A stretch of DNA of 38,096 nucleotides from Candidatus Zhuqueibacterota bacterium (GTDB taxonomy: Bacteria; Electryoneota; RPQS01): contig RPQS01000036.1 of NCBI GenBank assembly GCA_003818605.1, forward strand, positions 1-38,096, given 5' to 3'. Every line of letters starts with the position of its first letter. Positions within the stretch are counted from its first letter, which is position 1. Below the pieces are notes generated by a model, which saw nothing but the letters and a program-made list of their open reading frames with translations, did no database searches and was not told the DNA's origin. Below, one piece after another: positions 9,701 to 18,399 of this stretch. The position numbers were made by a program, and so were the translations under genes.

Positions 9701-10737
9701 GCATGCTGGTCCCCGCCGCGCTGTTCCGCGAAGTGGGCGGCTTCGATGAGGGATATAAAAACGGTTTCGAGGATGTTGACTTCTGCCTCCGCCTCGGTGA
9801 AACGAAGCGTCGAATCGTATATTGCCCGCAATCCACCGTAATGCATCGCGAGGAAGCGAGCGAAGGCCGCAAGCAGTTCGATCGCGAAAATCTCGAACGA
9901 TTCCTCGCGGCATGGGGCAATCGGATTCAACCCGATGAAACCGGCTATGTCGCGCGGCACGGCTATACCATTGTTTGGAGTGGAGGAAGAGGCGAATATC
10001 GCCGCATCACGCAAAGCACTCCACAGAATGCTCCAGAGCAGGAAACGGCCATGAATACGAACAGCTTGGCGGATGCCCGTGAACTGTATGCACAGGGCAA
10101 AATTGTGGAAGCAGCCGACATCCTTCAGCGGATCGTCGAAAGCCGGATGGTGCTGGCCGGAGATGATGCGTTTGAAACGTGGCAGACTCTGGGCAATTGT
10201 CTGGCCAGTCTGAAACGTACGGAAGACGCGGAGCAGGCCTATCACGAAGCCATTAAATTGAACTCGAATTCGGAACGTCCCTACCTTGGTTTAGGTACGG
10301 TGGCGATGCTGCAGGAGAACTGGCAGGCGGCTATGTTCGGATTTATGATGGCGCTGGCGAAAAATCCCGATACGATGAAGGGAGAGTTCGGCGTCGGTCT
10401 CTCGATGGCCGCCCGGAATATGCACAAGGAAGCGATGGAGCATTTCCGGCGGGTGCTCGAACATGAACCCTTCAATCCCGAAGCCTTGTTCTACTTCTAC
10501 CGCAGCTCGATGGAAGCGGGAGAACCGCGTTCCGCCATCAGTCCGATTGAAAAATATTTGCAGAGATTTCCGGACGACACAAACTTCCTGTTCAATCTCT
10601 GCGGAGCCTATTGGAAAGCAGGCGAAATTACACGGGCTATGACGTTATGCCGTCAGGTACTGGATCGTGAACCCGGCCACGCGGCGGCCCGTGACGTGTG
10701 GGAAAACCTGAAGGCGACCATGCCCGTTCATGCGTAG
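6778..10737 (+). CDS. Giant multidomain glycosyltransferase: GT4-GT4-GT2-TPR
   Basis: 1319 residues, four modules in one frame. (1) Residues about 32-405, a GT-B family 4 transferase with the E-x7-E motif EGFGLPALE at 317-325. (2) About 418-785, a second GT4 with the related ELPGLVTLE at 690-698. (3) About 802-1075, a GT-A family 2 transferase with SIIIPVYNRS, VDNHSTDET, the metal-binding FLNNDTQP and GFDEGYKNGFEDVDFCLRLGE. (4) From about 1092, TPR-like helical repeats to the end, as in protein O-glycosylation partners. No signal peptide or membrane segment, so it is cytoplasmic. The start is uncertain: TTG at 6778 has a weak AGAAAG upstream; ATG at 6802 is the alternative. Modules 3 and 4 each begin with Met preceded by a ribosome-site-like sequence, suggesting a run-together operon. 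Likely role, by context: successive sugar additions to a flagellin glycan. Substrates unknown. Confidence 0.88.
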   Translation: MNKPDSGTMDDPAIHSEPTPYELHAPDFRSGKLNIGVDVRGLEVESSLRRGIGRYVLNLLLELAKRDDCCLILYGDRPPWEVYHLQMLMDLPNVRYETFFPSFAKDLNVFLLADPSPVMVGRKLLPFPLHEVPCATIFYDLIPLAFQNQYLGKNPKLRDEFLSRLDELQQVVACYLTISRFVAEDLSDRRAVPRDKIVPILGGLDEAFREPPDPDQIAETLRKYDVKGKYFFYTGGADFRKNLVTLIIAFQRLRANGNPDVKLIMTGELGNGWKEKLKDTEHEFAGDNVQALGYVDDDDLKCLYAGAVGFVFPSLYEGFGLPALEAMASRCPVIASDGSSLKEIVGDSGLLINPESDEEIAAAMQRLLSEPKLAEELRRRGEERAQKYTWRDVAENTVNALRRIARRTPRPVAKTRRMKVLIQNRDNAFIAPGGDTMVMSELYRCLRSLDVEADVAAGEPDLADVDLVHLVNLTVLDLARKVAANSMRQHVPYAVTTLFEDWPLYIERSFEAMRMFGDYLSNGRDERKFREDLKRIQNLDVGPSVGIDDVAADAAALFACGESEAKRLGEAYPRARDHVRIAEFGIRIPVDISDESQAIVREKIGYDRFILCCGRLETRKNQLMLLKALEDSDLPIILLSGGFSYQPQYVDLVSRYPRKAPVKILPRQGTPFLVNLMAAAAAHVLPSWYELPGLVTLEAASAGTAVVASDWGSVLDYLPEPLIHRCRPDDPESIRLAVENALRVGPNPDAKKAADKFTWDAFGEKTLTVYEEILSRKHHYRRPEQADHQISNSSEHSPEVTMNAPENTSRRFEASIIIPVYNRSRLTQECLEAISATNDKTSYEVIIVDNHSTDETPKLLEAIEGDVTILRQSSNRGFAAACNIGARVASGQFLVFLNNDTQPASGWLDALVSCAREDANIGAVGAKLLYPEGDVQHAGVAFNDRHIPYHIFQHFTANHDAVNEKRDMKAVTAACMLVPAALFREVGGFDEGYKNGFEDVDFCLRLGETKRRIVYCPQSTVMHREEASEGRKQFDRENLERFLAAWGNRIQPDETGYVARHGYTIVWSGGRGEYRRITQSTPQNAPEQETAMNTNSLADARELYAQGKIVEAADILQRIVESRMVLAGDDAFETWQTLGNCLASLKRTEDAEQAYHEAIKLNSNSERPYLGLGTVAMLQENWQAAMFGFMMALAKNPDTMKGEFGVGLSMAARNMHKEAMEHFRRVLEHEPFNPEALFYFYRSSMEAGEPRSAISPIEKYLQRFPDDTNFLFNLCGAYWKAGEITRAMTLCRQVLDREPGHAAARDVWENLKATMPVHA
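9171..9183 (+). promoter_or_regulatory. Internal Shine-Dalgarno and in-frame ATG at the GT2 module boundary
   Basis: GGAGG at 9171-9175, five-base spacer, ATG at 9181-9183, in frame with the giant glycosyltransferase (codon 802). It sits between a low-complexity polar linker (HQISNSSEHSPE) and the start of the GT2 fold. Spacing and strength equal those of the best gene starts in this window, so a separate GT2-TPR product of about 518 residues could be translated from the same message. A second, weaker candidate is AGGA at 10040-10043 before the ATG at 10051 that opens the TPR module. Whether either is used cannot be seen from sequence. Confidence 0.5.
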
Positions 10738-13711
10738 CGCGGTCGTATTGCAATGGTCGAGATTGGGTGATGTGCTGCAAACCCGGCCTTTGTTGCGGTC
10801 TCTCCGGCAGGCTGGGCACAAACGTGTAATTCTCAGCGCGGATGTCAGCTTTGCCGGTGTGGTGCGATGTATGCCCGAGGAACCGGAGTTTTGGCCGTTG
10901 GATCTGGCTCAAATCAGCGGTGCCGCTCGTCACTCAACGTCGCATGCAGACTTCATCCGGCTGCTTGATAATGTATTCAGAGATGGCCGTCGGATGGAGC
11001 GGTCGGACGTCTATGTTCTCACGCGATCCGCCGCGGCGGCGCTGTTTGCGGAAATGCTGAAGCCGGAAACCGTCCATGGCTATAGGCTTCAGGGAGCGGA
11101 TCTCATCGCACCTGAACAGATCCGGTGGATGGATTCCGCAATCGGAGATCACTGCGGGACTCCCGTCCATCTCGCTGATCTTTGGACTTCTTTAAGTCCG
11201 CTTGAAATGCGCGGGCAATGGCTGCCGCCGCTGAAGGCAGACGGAATCGCGCCGGTATGTCATGCGAATGATCGTCGAACGGTCGGAATATTATGTGATG
11301 CGGGGGAAAGCTATCGTTCGATTCCGCCGGAATGGCTCATAAGCTGGGCGGATTGTCTGATTCGCAATCTTGAGCTGCGAGTTGTGTTGCTGGGTAAAGC
11401 CCACTCATCGGAGGGTGATGCCTTAACCGCCTGGGCGGTAAAACGGCCTGATCGTGTTTTAGATCGGCGCGGCCAAACCAGTCTGGATCAACTCTGCCAT
11501 GCACTGACGAATGTAAATCTGGTAATCGGTCCCGATACAGGCGGTTTGCATCTGGCGGCGGCGGTTGGAACACCGGTCATCGGTCTGTTTTTCGGTGGTG
11601 CGGTCTGTTTGCATACGGGACCCTATCACGAGCGCGCTATCGTTATTCAAGATCCGGAGTGGTCGGACCTGTACGCAGATCGCATTGCCGTACTGGCCGG
11701 CAGCATTCTGGCAAATGAGCAGCTGCCGGTTAATGGAAATGAAATGCCGGTGTTTGTTCCCGGTCTGGATGAATACGGTCTCCTATACAAGCTTCAAGGC
11801 ACGGACTCGCTTCCATCGTCTTTGATATCGGAAAGAACGAAGTTCTTTCAACACTTTCGTCCGAAAATTGTGCAGGAAAATGGTGCGGCCTTCGCGATGT
11901 CCGTCATCATTCCCGAAAAAGGGGAAAGCCATTACACGGATGCGATTCTGTCTGACCTTAAGACATGCACAACGGATTTAAAAATCGAGATCATCGTTGT
12001 GAGCAGTGGTCGTTCCGTGGAACGCACTGAAATTTCAGCCGGATCATCTTCGATAAAATCCGTTTGGAGACGGGAGTCGCTGACTTTTGCAGAGGCCTGC
12101 AATCTGGGAGCGCGGGAAGCTCACGGCAAGTGGCTGCTCTTTCTCAACAACGATTGCCGCGTGGATTCGACCTTCCTGAATTCGCTGCTCGCAAGGGCCG
12201 AGGACGACTCATTCATTGCGCCCTTAATCCGTTATCCCGACGGAACAATTCAAAATGCGGGTGTTGCTTTCGATGCAGGCGGGATTCACGAAATTGCTCA
12301 CGGCGAGCATAATGCTCCCGGGTCCAAATACCCGCAGGCTTTATCGGCAGTCGCGCTCATGATGTCTTTTGATGCTTTTCGCGGATTAAATGGATTTGAC
12401 GAGTCCTACCGGAACGGCTATGAAGATTTGGATTTGTGTCTGCGCGCTCACGAAGCGGGATACAAGCTTCACGTTGCCGATGATATTGAAGTGACGCATT
12501 TCCGCGGTTCCACGGAAGGGCGATTCGAGCATGACGATGCTAACCGGAAGCTCTTTGTCGAACGCTGGTGGCGCGTCTTCAATACGCCTGAACATAAGCT
12601 GAGTACAAGGCCGGAGCCGGAGCCGGAATGCCCCGTTGTTATAGTCTCGGACGAACCTGCCGTTGCCGCGGGAAGCTGCCTGCGATGGATTTGGCCCTTG
12701 AGCAATCGGGGACTTTGTCAGAACAAGGATTTTGCATGGCTGCAGTCCGGTGCGGAACCTCTCGACAAGTGTGCTGTCCGGACGCTGTCTGCGGCAAGGT
12801 CAATTGTTGTTTTCAGGCCTCTTCGTTCCGCAAGTAATGTAAGAATTATCGAAGAGACTGTTGCGCGAACCGGAGCGAAGCTTGTCGTAGATGCCGACGA
12901 TCTTTTTTTAGGCAGATTTCGTTCCCAATCCATGCGGGGAATGCAGCGTACGGATTTCGAGGAGGGGTATCAGCGTCTCCTGCATATCGCGGATGCAATC
13001 ACGATTGCCACTCCGTATCTGCGCGAGCGTCTGCGTGAATTCAATTTTGAGGCTGCTGTATTGAAAACGATGCCGTGCCGCCAAATGATGCAGCCGTCGC
13101 CGGGACGTCAAACACACGCCGAACGGCGAATAGGATTCTTCGGGACTCCGGCGCATCACGTGGATTTGGGTGGAATAGTTCCCGCGATCGGTCAGATTTT
13201 GGATCAATATGATGACGTCTATTTTTACTGGTGGGGTTGCCGGCCGGGACAATTGGTTCATCATCCTCGCGTTCGGCAGGGTGGACCTTTAATCGAAGAT
13301 TACCTTTCGCATCTTCGCCGACTAACCCGGTTTGGACTGGATGTGGCTCTGACTCCCTTGCTGGAATCGCCTGCATCGCAGGCAAGAAGCCCGATCAAAT
13401 ATTACGAATATGCATTGGCCGGTATTCCTTCGATATATTCGCGTGTCACTCCGTATTCCGATATCGTTGTCCATGGTCAGACAGGGATGCTGGCCGGTGA
13501 ATCCACGCCGGAGTGGATCGCGATGATGGATGCTCTTTTATCCGATGCGGCACTGCGAATCCGCATCCGGCATCAGGCTCAAGCCGATGTTCTTGCACAA
13601 ATGACGGACATGAATCTCATTGAAGAAATGGATCCGATAATGGATAGGCTGTTTCCGGATGTTCTTCACAACATGCCGGATAGAACGAAGAGTGTGCCGT
13701 GTCCGATGTAG
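10730..13711 (+). CDS. Multidomain glycosyltransferase: GT9-GT2-GT4-like
   Basis: 993 residues in three modules. Residues 1-325 are a heptosyltransferase-type GT9 with an N-terminal QWSRLGDVLQTRPLLRSL motif and the nucleotide-sugar site IGPDTGGLHLAAAVGTP at 266-282. Residues about 388-615 are a GT2 module with FLNNDCRVD at 472-480 and NGFDESYRNGYEDLDLCLRAHEAG. Its usual uridine-contacting VDNxSTD motif is replaced by VVSSGRS, so it may be impaired. From about 635 to 960 is a GT4/CgeB-like module with VVDADDLFLGRF, a FGTPAHHVDL glycine region and SPIKYYEYALAGIPSIYSRV. The GT2 part resembles the GT2 module of the preceding gene, suggesting domain duplication. The ATG at 10730 lies eight bases inside the previous gene's end. 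Cytoplasmic; donor and acceptor unknown. Confidence 0.85.
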   Translation: MRSAVVLQWSRLGDVLQTRPLLRSLRQAGHKRVILSADVSFAGVVRCMPEEPEFWPLDLAQISGAARHSTSHADFIRLLDNVFRDGRRMERSDVYVLTRSAAAALFAEMLKPETVHGYRLQGADLIAPEQIRWMDSAIGDHCGTPVHLADLWTSLSPLEMRGQWLPPLKADGIAPVCHANDRRTVGILCDAGESYRSIPPEWLISWADCLIRNLELRVVLLGKAHSSEGDALTAWAVKRPDRVLDRRGQTSLDQLCHALTNVNLVIGPDTGGLHLAAAVGTPVIGLFFGGAVCLHTGPYHERAIVIQDPEWSDLYADRIAVLAGSILANEQLPVNGNEMPVFVPGLDEYGLLYKLQGTDSLPSSLISERTKFFQHFRPKIVQENGAAFAMSVIIPEKGESHYTDAILSDLKTCTTDLKIEIIVVSSGRSVERTEISAGSSSIKSVWRRESLTFAEACNLGAREAHGKWLLFLNNDCRVDSTFLNSLLARAEDDSFIAPLIRYPDGTIQNAGVAFDAGGIHEIAHGEHNAPGSKYPQALSAVALMMSFDAFRGLNGFDESYRNGYEDLDLCLRAHEAGYKLHVADDIEVTHFRGSTEGRFEHDDANRKLFVERWWRVFNTPEHKLSTRPEPEPECPVVIVSDEPAVAAGSCLRWIWPLSNRGLCQNKDFAWLQSGAEPLDKCAVRTLSAARSIVVFRPLRSASNVRIIEETVARTGAKLVVDADDLFLGRFRSQSMRGMQRTDFEEGYQRLLHIADAITIATPYLRERLREFNFEAAVLKTMPCRQMMQPSPGRQTHAERRIGFFGTPAHHVDLGGIVPAIGQILDQYDDVYFYWWGCRPGQLVHHPRVRQGGPLIEDYLSHLRRLTRFGLDVALTPLLESPASQARSPIKYYEYALAGIPSIYSRVTPYSDIVVHGQTGMLAGESTPEWIAMMDALLSDAALRIRIRHQAQADVLAQMTDMNLIEEMDPIMDRLFPDVLHNMPDRTKSVPCPM

Positions 13712-14949
13712 CGCAATGGAAGAACCGCTTTGCGGAATTTACGGTCGTTCCTTCGCGATCTGGTGCTCCGACGGTGGTGCACGTTCCGACCGGAATGCTG
13801 ATTCACAGCCGCATGAATCCGGTTGCTGAGGCGTACGAAATAGCCGAAGCGAACCGCTTGTCTGATGCGTCGGTTACGGTGCTGCTGGGTGGCGGACTGG
13901 GATATTTGGCGGAATCAATTCTTGACGTTCAGGGAGCGGACCATACGGTCATTGTGATCGAGCCGGACGTGGATCTGATCGCGCTTTCGCATTCCGTGCG
14001 TTCGCGGTCTGTTTATGCATCGTCCCCGCGCATTATGATGAAACGTGTCTTATCGCCGCAGGAAATGGCGGAGAAATGTTCCGACATTCCCGGCACGGCT
14101 AATATGATCATTGCCCCGTACTTTGAGTCATTGGCAAGCAGTAAACAGAATGTATTAAGCGGTTTTCTGCGAATTCTGCGATCGGAACGCGCATCTAAAG
14201 TGGTCTACGATCCGCTCGTTTTGCGAAATGCCGAGATGAATAAAACTTGTTTGATCCTGCTTCCATCCGCTCTGGACGTCCGTCAGGATAACGGCAAACC
14301 TGTGTTGGTTGTCGGGGCAGGACCAAGTCTGGATTTATGTGTGCAGACAATCCGCGAATTGCGGGATCGCTTCGTTGTGATTGCCGCCAGTGGCGCGGTT
14401 CCCCCGCTTCAGGCTCGCGGGGTTGAACCGGATTGGGTCATTGCCCTGGAAGGCCGGGAGATCATTAATCGCGATCTGTCCGCATTGTCTCCTGCGACTC
14501 GAATGGTGGCCTTTCCGTCCGTCCATCCCGGCGTGCTTTCAGCGCATATGCAGCATACATTTGCCGGTGTGCGATCCGACGGATCCGGTCTGGAAACTCG
14601 CGGCGGAAGCTCGCTCGTTCCCGCTCTCGATTTTGCGCTTCATATCGCTTCGACGGACATTGCGCTGATCGGTGCGGATCTGAGCGCGGGCAACGGCATT
14701 TATGCGCAGAACGCCAACCGGGATGCTGCGGTCGAACCCATGGTGGATCCGCCGAAATATCTGGCCATGAGAACCGGATTGGAGCGTTTGCTCGGCGGAA
14801 GAAATCTCTCTAATCGAAAAGTGTTTCATGTCTTGGATAAAGGTGCAGTTTTAAGCGGCACGGAACGGCTGTTGCCGCAGCATCTGGATCAGATTCTGAA
14901 TCGGATGGCGGAAAGCGAGGCGCTGAGTGAGCGAGAACCTTCATACTGA
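13699..14949 (+). CDS. Maf-type motility accessory factor (DUF115 family)
   Basis: 416 residues. The N-terminal Maf domain shows TGMLIHSRMNP (31-41), VLLGGGLGYL (61-70) and IVIEPDVD. The DUF115 core shows PVLVVGAGPSLDLC (201-214), FVVIAASGAVPPLQARGVEPDWVIALE and IALIGADLSAGNGIYA. Maf proteins in Campylobacter, Helicobacter, Aeromonas and Clostridium are needed to attach nonulosonic acids such as pseudaminic or legionaminic acid to flagellin Ser/Thr. The closest well-known fold match is the sialyltransferase-like MptE domain. It starts with GTG at 13699, 13 bases inside the previous gene. No nonulosonic acid biosynthesis genes occur in this window, so the sugar attached is unknown; such genes may lie elsewhere. 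Confidence 0.88.
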   Translation: MSDVAQWKNRFAEFTVVPSRSGAPTVVHVPTGMLIHSRMNPVAEAYEIAEANRLSDASVTVLLGGGLGYLAESILDVQGADHTVIVIEPDVDLIALSHSVRSRSVYASSPRIMMKRVLSPQEMAEKCSDIPGTANMIIAPYFESLASSKQNVLSGFLRILRSERASKVVYDPLVLRNAEMNKTCLILLPSALDVRQDNGKPVLVVGAGPSLDLCVQTIRELRDRFVVIAASGAVPPLQARGVEPDWVIALEGREIINRDLSALSPATRMVAFPSVHPGVLSAHMQHTFAGVRSDGSGLETRGGSSLVPALDFALHIASTDIALIGADLSAGNGIYAQNANRDAAVEPMVDPPKYLAMRTGLERLLGGRNLSNRKVFHVLDKGAVLSGTERLLPQHLDQILNRMAESEALSEREPSY

Positions 14950-16768
14950 AATGTACATTCGGGATTCCGTAAGCGAAAATGCGGTACAGGCGGCGGGTGA
15001 TCTGCCCACGGAACGCGCGCGCAACGGCCAGCCCACGCTCACATTTAAAGGAGTGCGGCTGCATTCCTCGGTCAACCCTCTGTCTGAGGCCAATGACCTT
15101 ATGGAGGAATTTCGCGGCGCTCTCGACGGCGTTCTCGACGCGCATGACCGGCAAACGGTCGTGTGTGTTCTGGCCGGTCCCGGATTGGGCTACTTGCTGA
15201 ATTCTCTTTTCCGATATGCGGCGGAATGCGGATCCGATGCGCGATTGCAAATTGTCTGCTGTGAGACGGAACCGGAAATCGCCCGCAAGGCGCTGCAGCT
15301 GCAATGCTGGGGAGAGTGCAGTCTGCCGGTGAGGTGGGTGGTGGGACGGCAAAACGCAGAGGCATTGAAACTCGCGGTGGGAGACGCGCCGCACATCGTG
15401 TTCACGGGCACGGCGGCCTATCGGCAAAATCGCGAGGATTACGAAAGTATTCTCGGAAGAATTACCGGGATCGGGGCGGCCGAGCGGCCGCTGCGTATTC
15501 TTGTTCCGACGCCGCTCTATGGCGGATCATTTCCGATGGCGAAACATTGTGCGGATGCGTTCCGCGAGCTTGGCCATCAGGTGGAGGAAATGGATCTCTC
15601 GCCGTACTATCCCCTTTTTCGATACACGGAGGAGACGACTTCGGATGTGCGGCACACGCGCGTGTTGCAGAATCTGCTCACCACGTTTCTCGCGGAAATG
15701 ATCGCCGCGCGCGCCTTGGATTGGCGGGCGGATCTGGTTTGGGCAGTGGCTCAGACTCCTCTGACGCCCGCGGCCTTGCAGGAAATGCGGCATGAAGGCA
15801 TCCATTCGGCCTTGTGGTTCGTTGAAGACTATCGTTTATTTAATTATTGGCGGGAATTGGCCCCGCATTATGATGCGGTGTTCACGATTCAGCGCGGAGA
15901 ATTCCATGACGCGTTGAAGGCGATCGGCGTAAAAAATGTCCGCTATATGCCGTGTGCGGCGAATCCGAAAGTTCATAAACCCTTGGCGCTCACTCCGGAA
16001 GAAACAAAACGATTCGGCAGTGACGTGTCGTTTGTGGGAGCCGGTTATCTGAACCGCCAACAGCTTTTCGCGCAGCTTCCGTTTCCCGACTTCAAGATCT
16101 GGGGAAATGATTGGCCGGAGAGTTCGCCGGTCGCGTCGCGCCTTCAGGAAAATGGCCGTCGCGTCACCACGGAGGAAACCGCGCAAATCTACGGTGCCTC
16201 GAAAATCAATCTCAATCTGCACAGTTCGAGTTTTCACAACGGAATCAATCCGGACGGTGATTTCGTTAATCCGCGAACCTTCGAAATTGCGGCGTGCGGC
16301 GCATTTCAATTGGTGGATGACCGCGCCGAACTGTGTGAACTGTTCGAGCCGGGTCGCGAATTAACGGTCTTCCATAATGAAAACGAGATTCCGGATCTGG
16401 CGAAGTACTATCTGGAGCATGAAGACGAACGTAAGGAAACGGCGGAACTCGCCCGAAAGCGCGTTCTCGAGCAGCACACGTATCTCCATCGGATGCGGGA
16501 CGCCGTCACCTTTTGCGAACTGCGATTCCGCCGCCTTGCCGAAAGAAAACGCGGACCTAATTATGTGTCTTCCCTGAAGCGCGCCGCCGGTGACGATGCC
16601 GAACTGGTGGAATTTCTTTCGGCTTTTCCGGAGGATGAAGAGATTACGTTGGATCAGATCGTGTCCCGTATCAAATTAGGAAATGGTCGCCTCACGCGGC
16701 CCGAAGGTTTGTTCTTGTTGATGAAAGAGTTTCGCGATTGGGGTCGTGAAAAGGGCGTGATCCAATGA
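14927..16768 (+). CDS. Fusion of a Maf N-terminal-like domain to a CgeB-type glycosyltransferase
   Basis: 613 residues. Residues about 40-190 repeat the N-terminal domain of the Maf protein just upstream: VRLHSSVNP (43-51), VVCVLAGPGLGYL (78-90), then IVCCETEPEI, against IHSRMNP, VTVLLGGGLGYL and IVIEPDVD there. From about 197 to 535 it is a CgeB-like GT-B enzyme (RILVPTPLYGGSFPMAKHCAD, DVSFVGAGYLNRQQL, ASKINLNLHSSS, NPRTFEIAACGAFQLVDDR, RKRVLEQHTYLHRM). A helical tail of about 75 residues follows. The DUF115 catalytic core is missing; a glycosyltransferase replaces it. It starts with GTG at 14927, 23 bases inside the Maf gene. The Maf-N domain may bind flagellin or a partner, bringing the enzyme to its target (inference). 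Confidence 0.85.
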   Translation: MSENLHTEMYIRDSVSENAVQAAGDLPTERARNGQPTLTFKGVRLHSSVNPLSEANDLMEEFRGALDGVLDAHDRQTVVCVLAGPGLGYLLNSLFRYAAECGSDARLQIVCCETEPEIARKALQLQCWGECSLPVRWVVGRQNAEALKLAVGDAPHIVFTGTAAYRQNREDYESILGRITGIGAAERPLRILVPTPLYGGSFPMAKHCADAFRELGHQVEEMDLSPYYPLFRYTEETTSDVRHTRVLQNLLTTFLAEMIAARALDWRADLVWAVAQTPLTPAALQEMRHEGIHSALWFVEDYRLFNYWRELAPHYDAVFTIQRGEFHDALKAIGVKNVRYMPCAANPKVHKPLALTPEETKRFGSDVSFVGAGYLNRQQLFAQLPFPDFKIWGNDWPESSPVASRLQENGRRVTTEETAQIYGASKINLNLHSSSFHNGINPDGDFVNPRTFEIAACGAFQLVDDRAELCELFEPGRELTVFHNENEIPDLAKYYLEHEDERKETAELARKRVLEQHTYLHRMRDAVTFCELRFRRLAERKRGPNYVSSLKRAAGDDAELVEFLSAFPEDEEITLDQIVSRIKLGNGRLTRPEGLFLLMKEFRDWGREKGVIQ

Positions 16769-18399
16769 TGCCGCTGCATATCGTCGTCGTCAACTTTACG
16801 CGCATGGGCGATCTCGTGCAGAGCGGGCCCCTGCTGCGTTCTCTGAAGAGGGATCGCGAGTGTCGTCTCACGCTGATCGTCTATAAATTGTTCCGCGACG
16901 TAGCGGAACGCCTCCCGATGGTGGATTCGGTCATCGGTTTCGACGTGGACCGCCTTGTCCCGCGTCTGGATCATAACCGGGGTGATCTGACGGCGGCGTA
17001 TGACCAATTAACGGAGTTCTTGAGGGATGCTCGACTGACGCAAATAGACGAATTGCATAATCTGTCTCACACGCCGCAATCCGCGACTTTGTGCGCACTG
17101 ATGAATCCGCGGCGCCTTTACGGGATGGGGCGTTTGCCGGATGGACAGTTAACGGTTAACGGTGAGTGGTTCAACTATCTGCTCAGCATCATGCAGGATC
17201 GGACATTCAATCCGTTCAATCTGGTCGAAATCTATGCGCGTTTCAATCCGCATGGCGGGCCTTTCGGTCCGTTGGAATTAACGGTAACGGAAAAGGATCA
17301 TCGTCGGGCGGAGGAATTGCTTCGCGCGGCTGGTGTGGATTCGCGTTGTCCCTTCGTGGTTCTCCAGCCGGGAGCAAGTTGCGCTTCCCGCATGTGGCCG
17401 AAGGAACGGTTTGCCGAATTGGCGGCGCGACTTGCTCAGCGGGGAGTTCGCTCCGTGGTCGTCGGGTCGGTTGCGGAGAAGCATCTTGCTGAAAATATTG
17501 CGACGCTGTCCAACGGATCAGCCGTTTCTCTGGCCGGACAAACCGATGTCGGTGATTTAGCGGCGATTCTGAAAACCGCTCTCAAGTTGATAAGCAACGA
17601 TACGGGAACGATTCACATTACCGCCGCCGTCGGAACGCCCGCTATAGGCATCTACCTCGGACCCGCGGCCGCCAAAGACACGGCGCCGTTCGGTGACGGC
17701 CATATAATAATCGAACCGGATTTAAAATGCGCGCCTTGCCCCTATAAAAGCGAATGTCAAACCTTTATTTGCCATCATACGGTTAGCGTAGATCATGTTT
17801 TTGAATTAGCCGTTGCGGATAGGCACGAACAAAAAATAGTTGCCGCCCGCTGTCGTGGTGTTCGTGTGCTGCGAACAAAGGTATCTGCAAGCGGTCGGCT
17901 GGATCTTGAATTACTGAACGCTCCGGCCACGGGTCCTAACAACTTGCACTTATCTTTCTTCTCCCGGTTCTGGGATACGCTGCTGAATGAAGGCGGTACG
18001 CTGGGGGATAGCATCGGCGGCTTTCGCCATGATATTCCGGCCGAGTGGAACAATGCGGTTTCGAGACTTTCGGCGGTCTTCAGCCGCGCCGTCGAATCCA
18101 TGAGTAGGTTCAGCAACGATGTGGCGAACGGAGCTTCGGAAGCCCGCATCTCCAATTCCCTGCGAAAACAGGTTGAATGGCAGAATGATCTGCATAGTTT
18201 TATCAATGAGTATCCGGGCTTATCGTCCTTTCCGCGTTATCTGTTGGTTCGTCTGTCAACCGCTCGCACGTCGGATGTAGCGGTTTACATGGCCGACTTA
18301 AGGGATACGTTGAATTATTTTCATCACGGGTTGTCGCTGCTGACGTGTTCGGAGGATTTTCAGAAAGCAGGAATACCGGCCGATGCCGCCATCGCCTAA
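16765..18399 (+). CDS. GT9 (heptosyltransferase-like) protein with C-terminal extension, copy 1
   Basis: 544 residues. The GT9 core covers about 1-365: IVVVNFTRMGDLVQSGPLLRSL at the start, LQPGASCASRMWP for the donor-binding C-terminal half, and SNDTGTIHITAAVGTPAIGIYLG from 277. A cysteine cluster C322-x2-C325-x5-C331-x4-C336 follows, as in LPS heptosyltransferase II relatives. The remaining ~180 residues are helical and match no family I know, but correspond to the extension of the next gene. The ATG overlaps the previous stop (ATGATG; a second Met follows). GT9 enzymes usually use ADP-heptose. In this flagellar setting the product may be a heptose-containing flagellin glycan, but an LPS role cannot be excluded. 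Confidence 0.85.
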   Translation: MMPLHIVVVNFTRMGDLVQSGPLLRSLKRDRECRLTLIVYKLFRDVAERLPMVDSVIGFDVDRLVPRLDHNRGDLTAAYDQLTEFLRDARLTQIDELHNLSHTPQSATLCALMNPRRLYGMGRLPDGQLTVNGEWFNYLLSIMQDRTFNPFNLVEIYARFNPHGGPFGPLELTVTEKDHRRAEELLRAAGVDSRCPFVVLQPGASCASRMWPKERFAELAARLAQRGVRSVVVGSVAEKHLAENIATLSNGSAVSLAGQTDVGDLAAILKTALKLISNDTGTIHITAAVGTPAIGIYLGPAAAKDTAPFGDGHIIIEPDLKCAPCPYKSECQTFICHHTVSVDHVFELAVADRHEQKIVAARCRGVRVLRTKVSASGRLDLELLNAPATGPNNLHLSFFSRFWDTLLNEGGTLGDSIGGFRHDIPAEWNNAVSRLSAVFSRAVESMSRFSNDVANGASEARISNSLRKQVEWQNDLHSFINEYPGLSSFPRYLLVRLSTARTSDVAVYMADLRDTLNYFHHGLSLLTCSEDFQKAGIPADAAIA

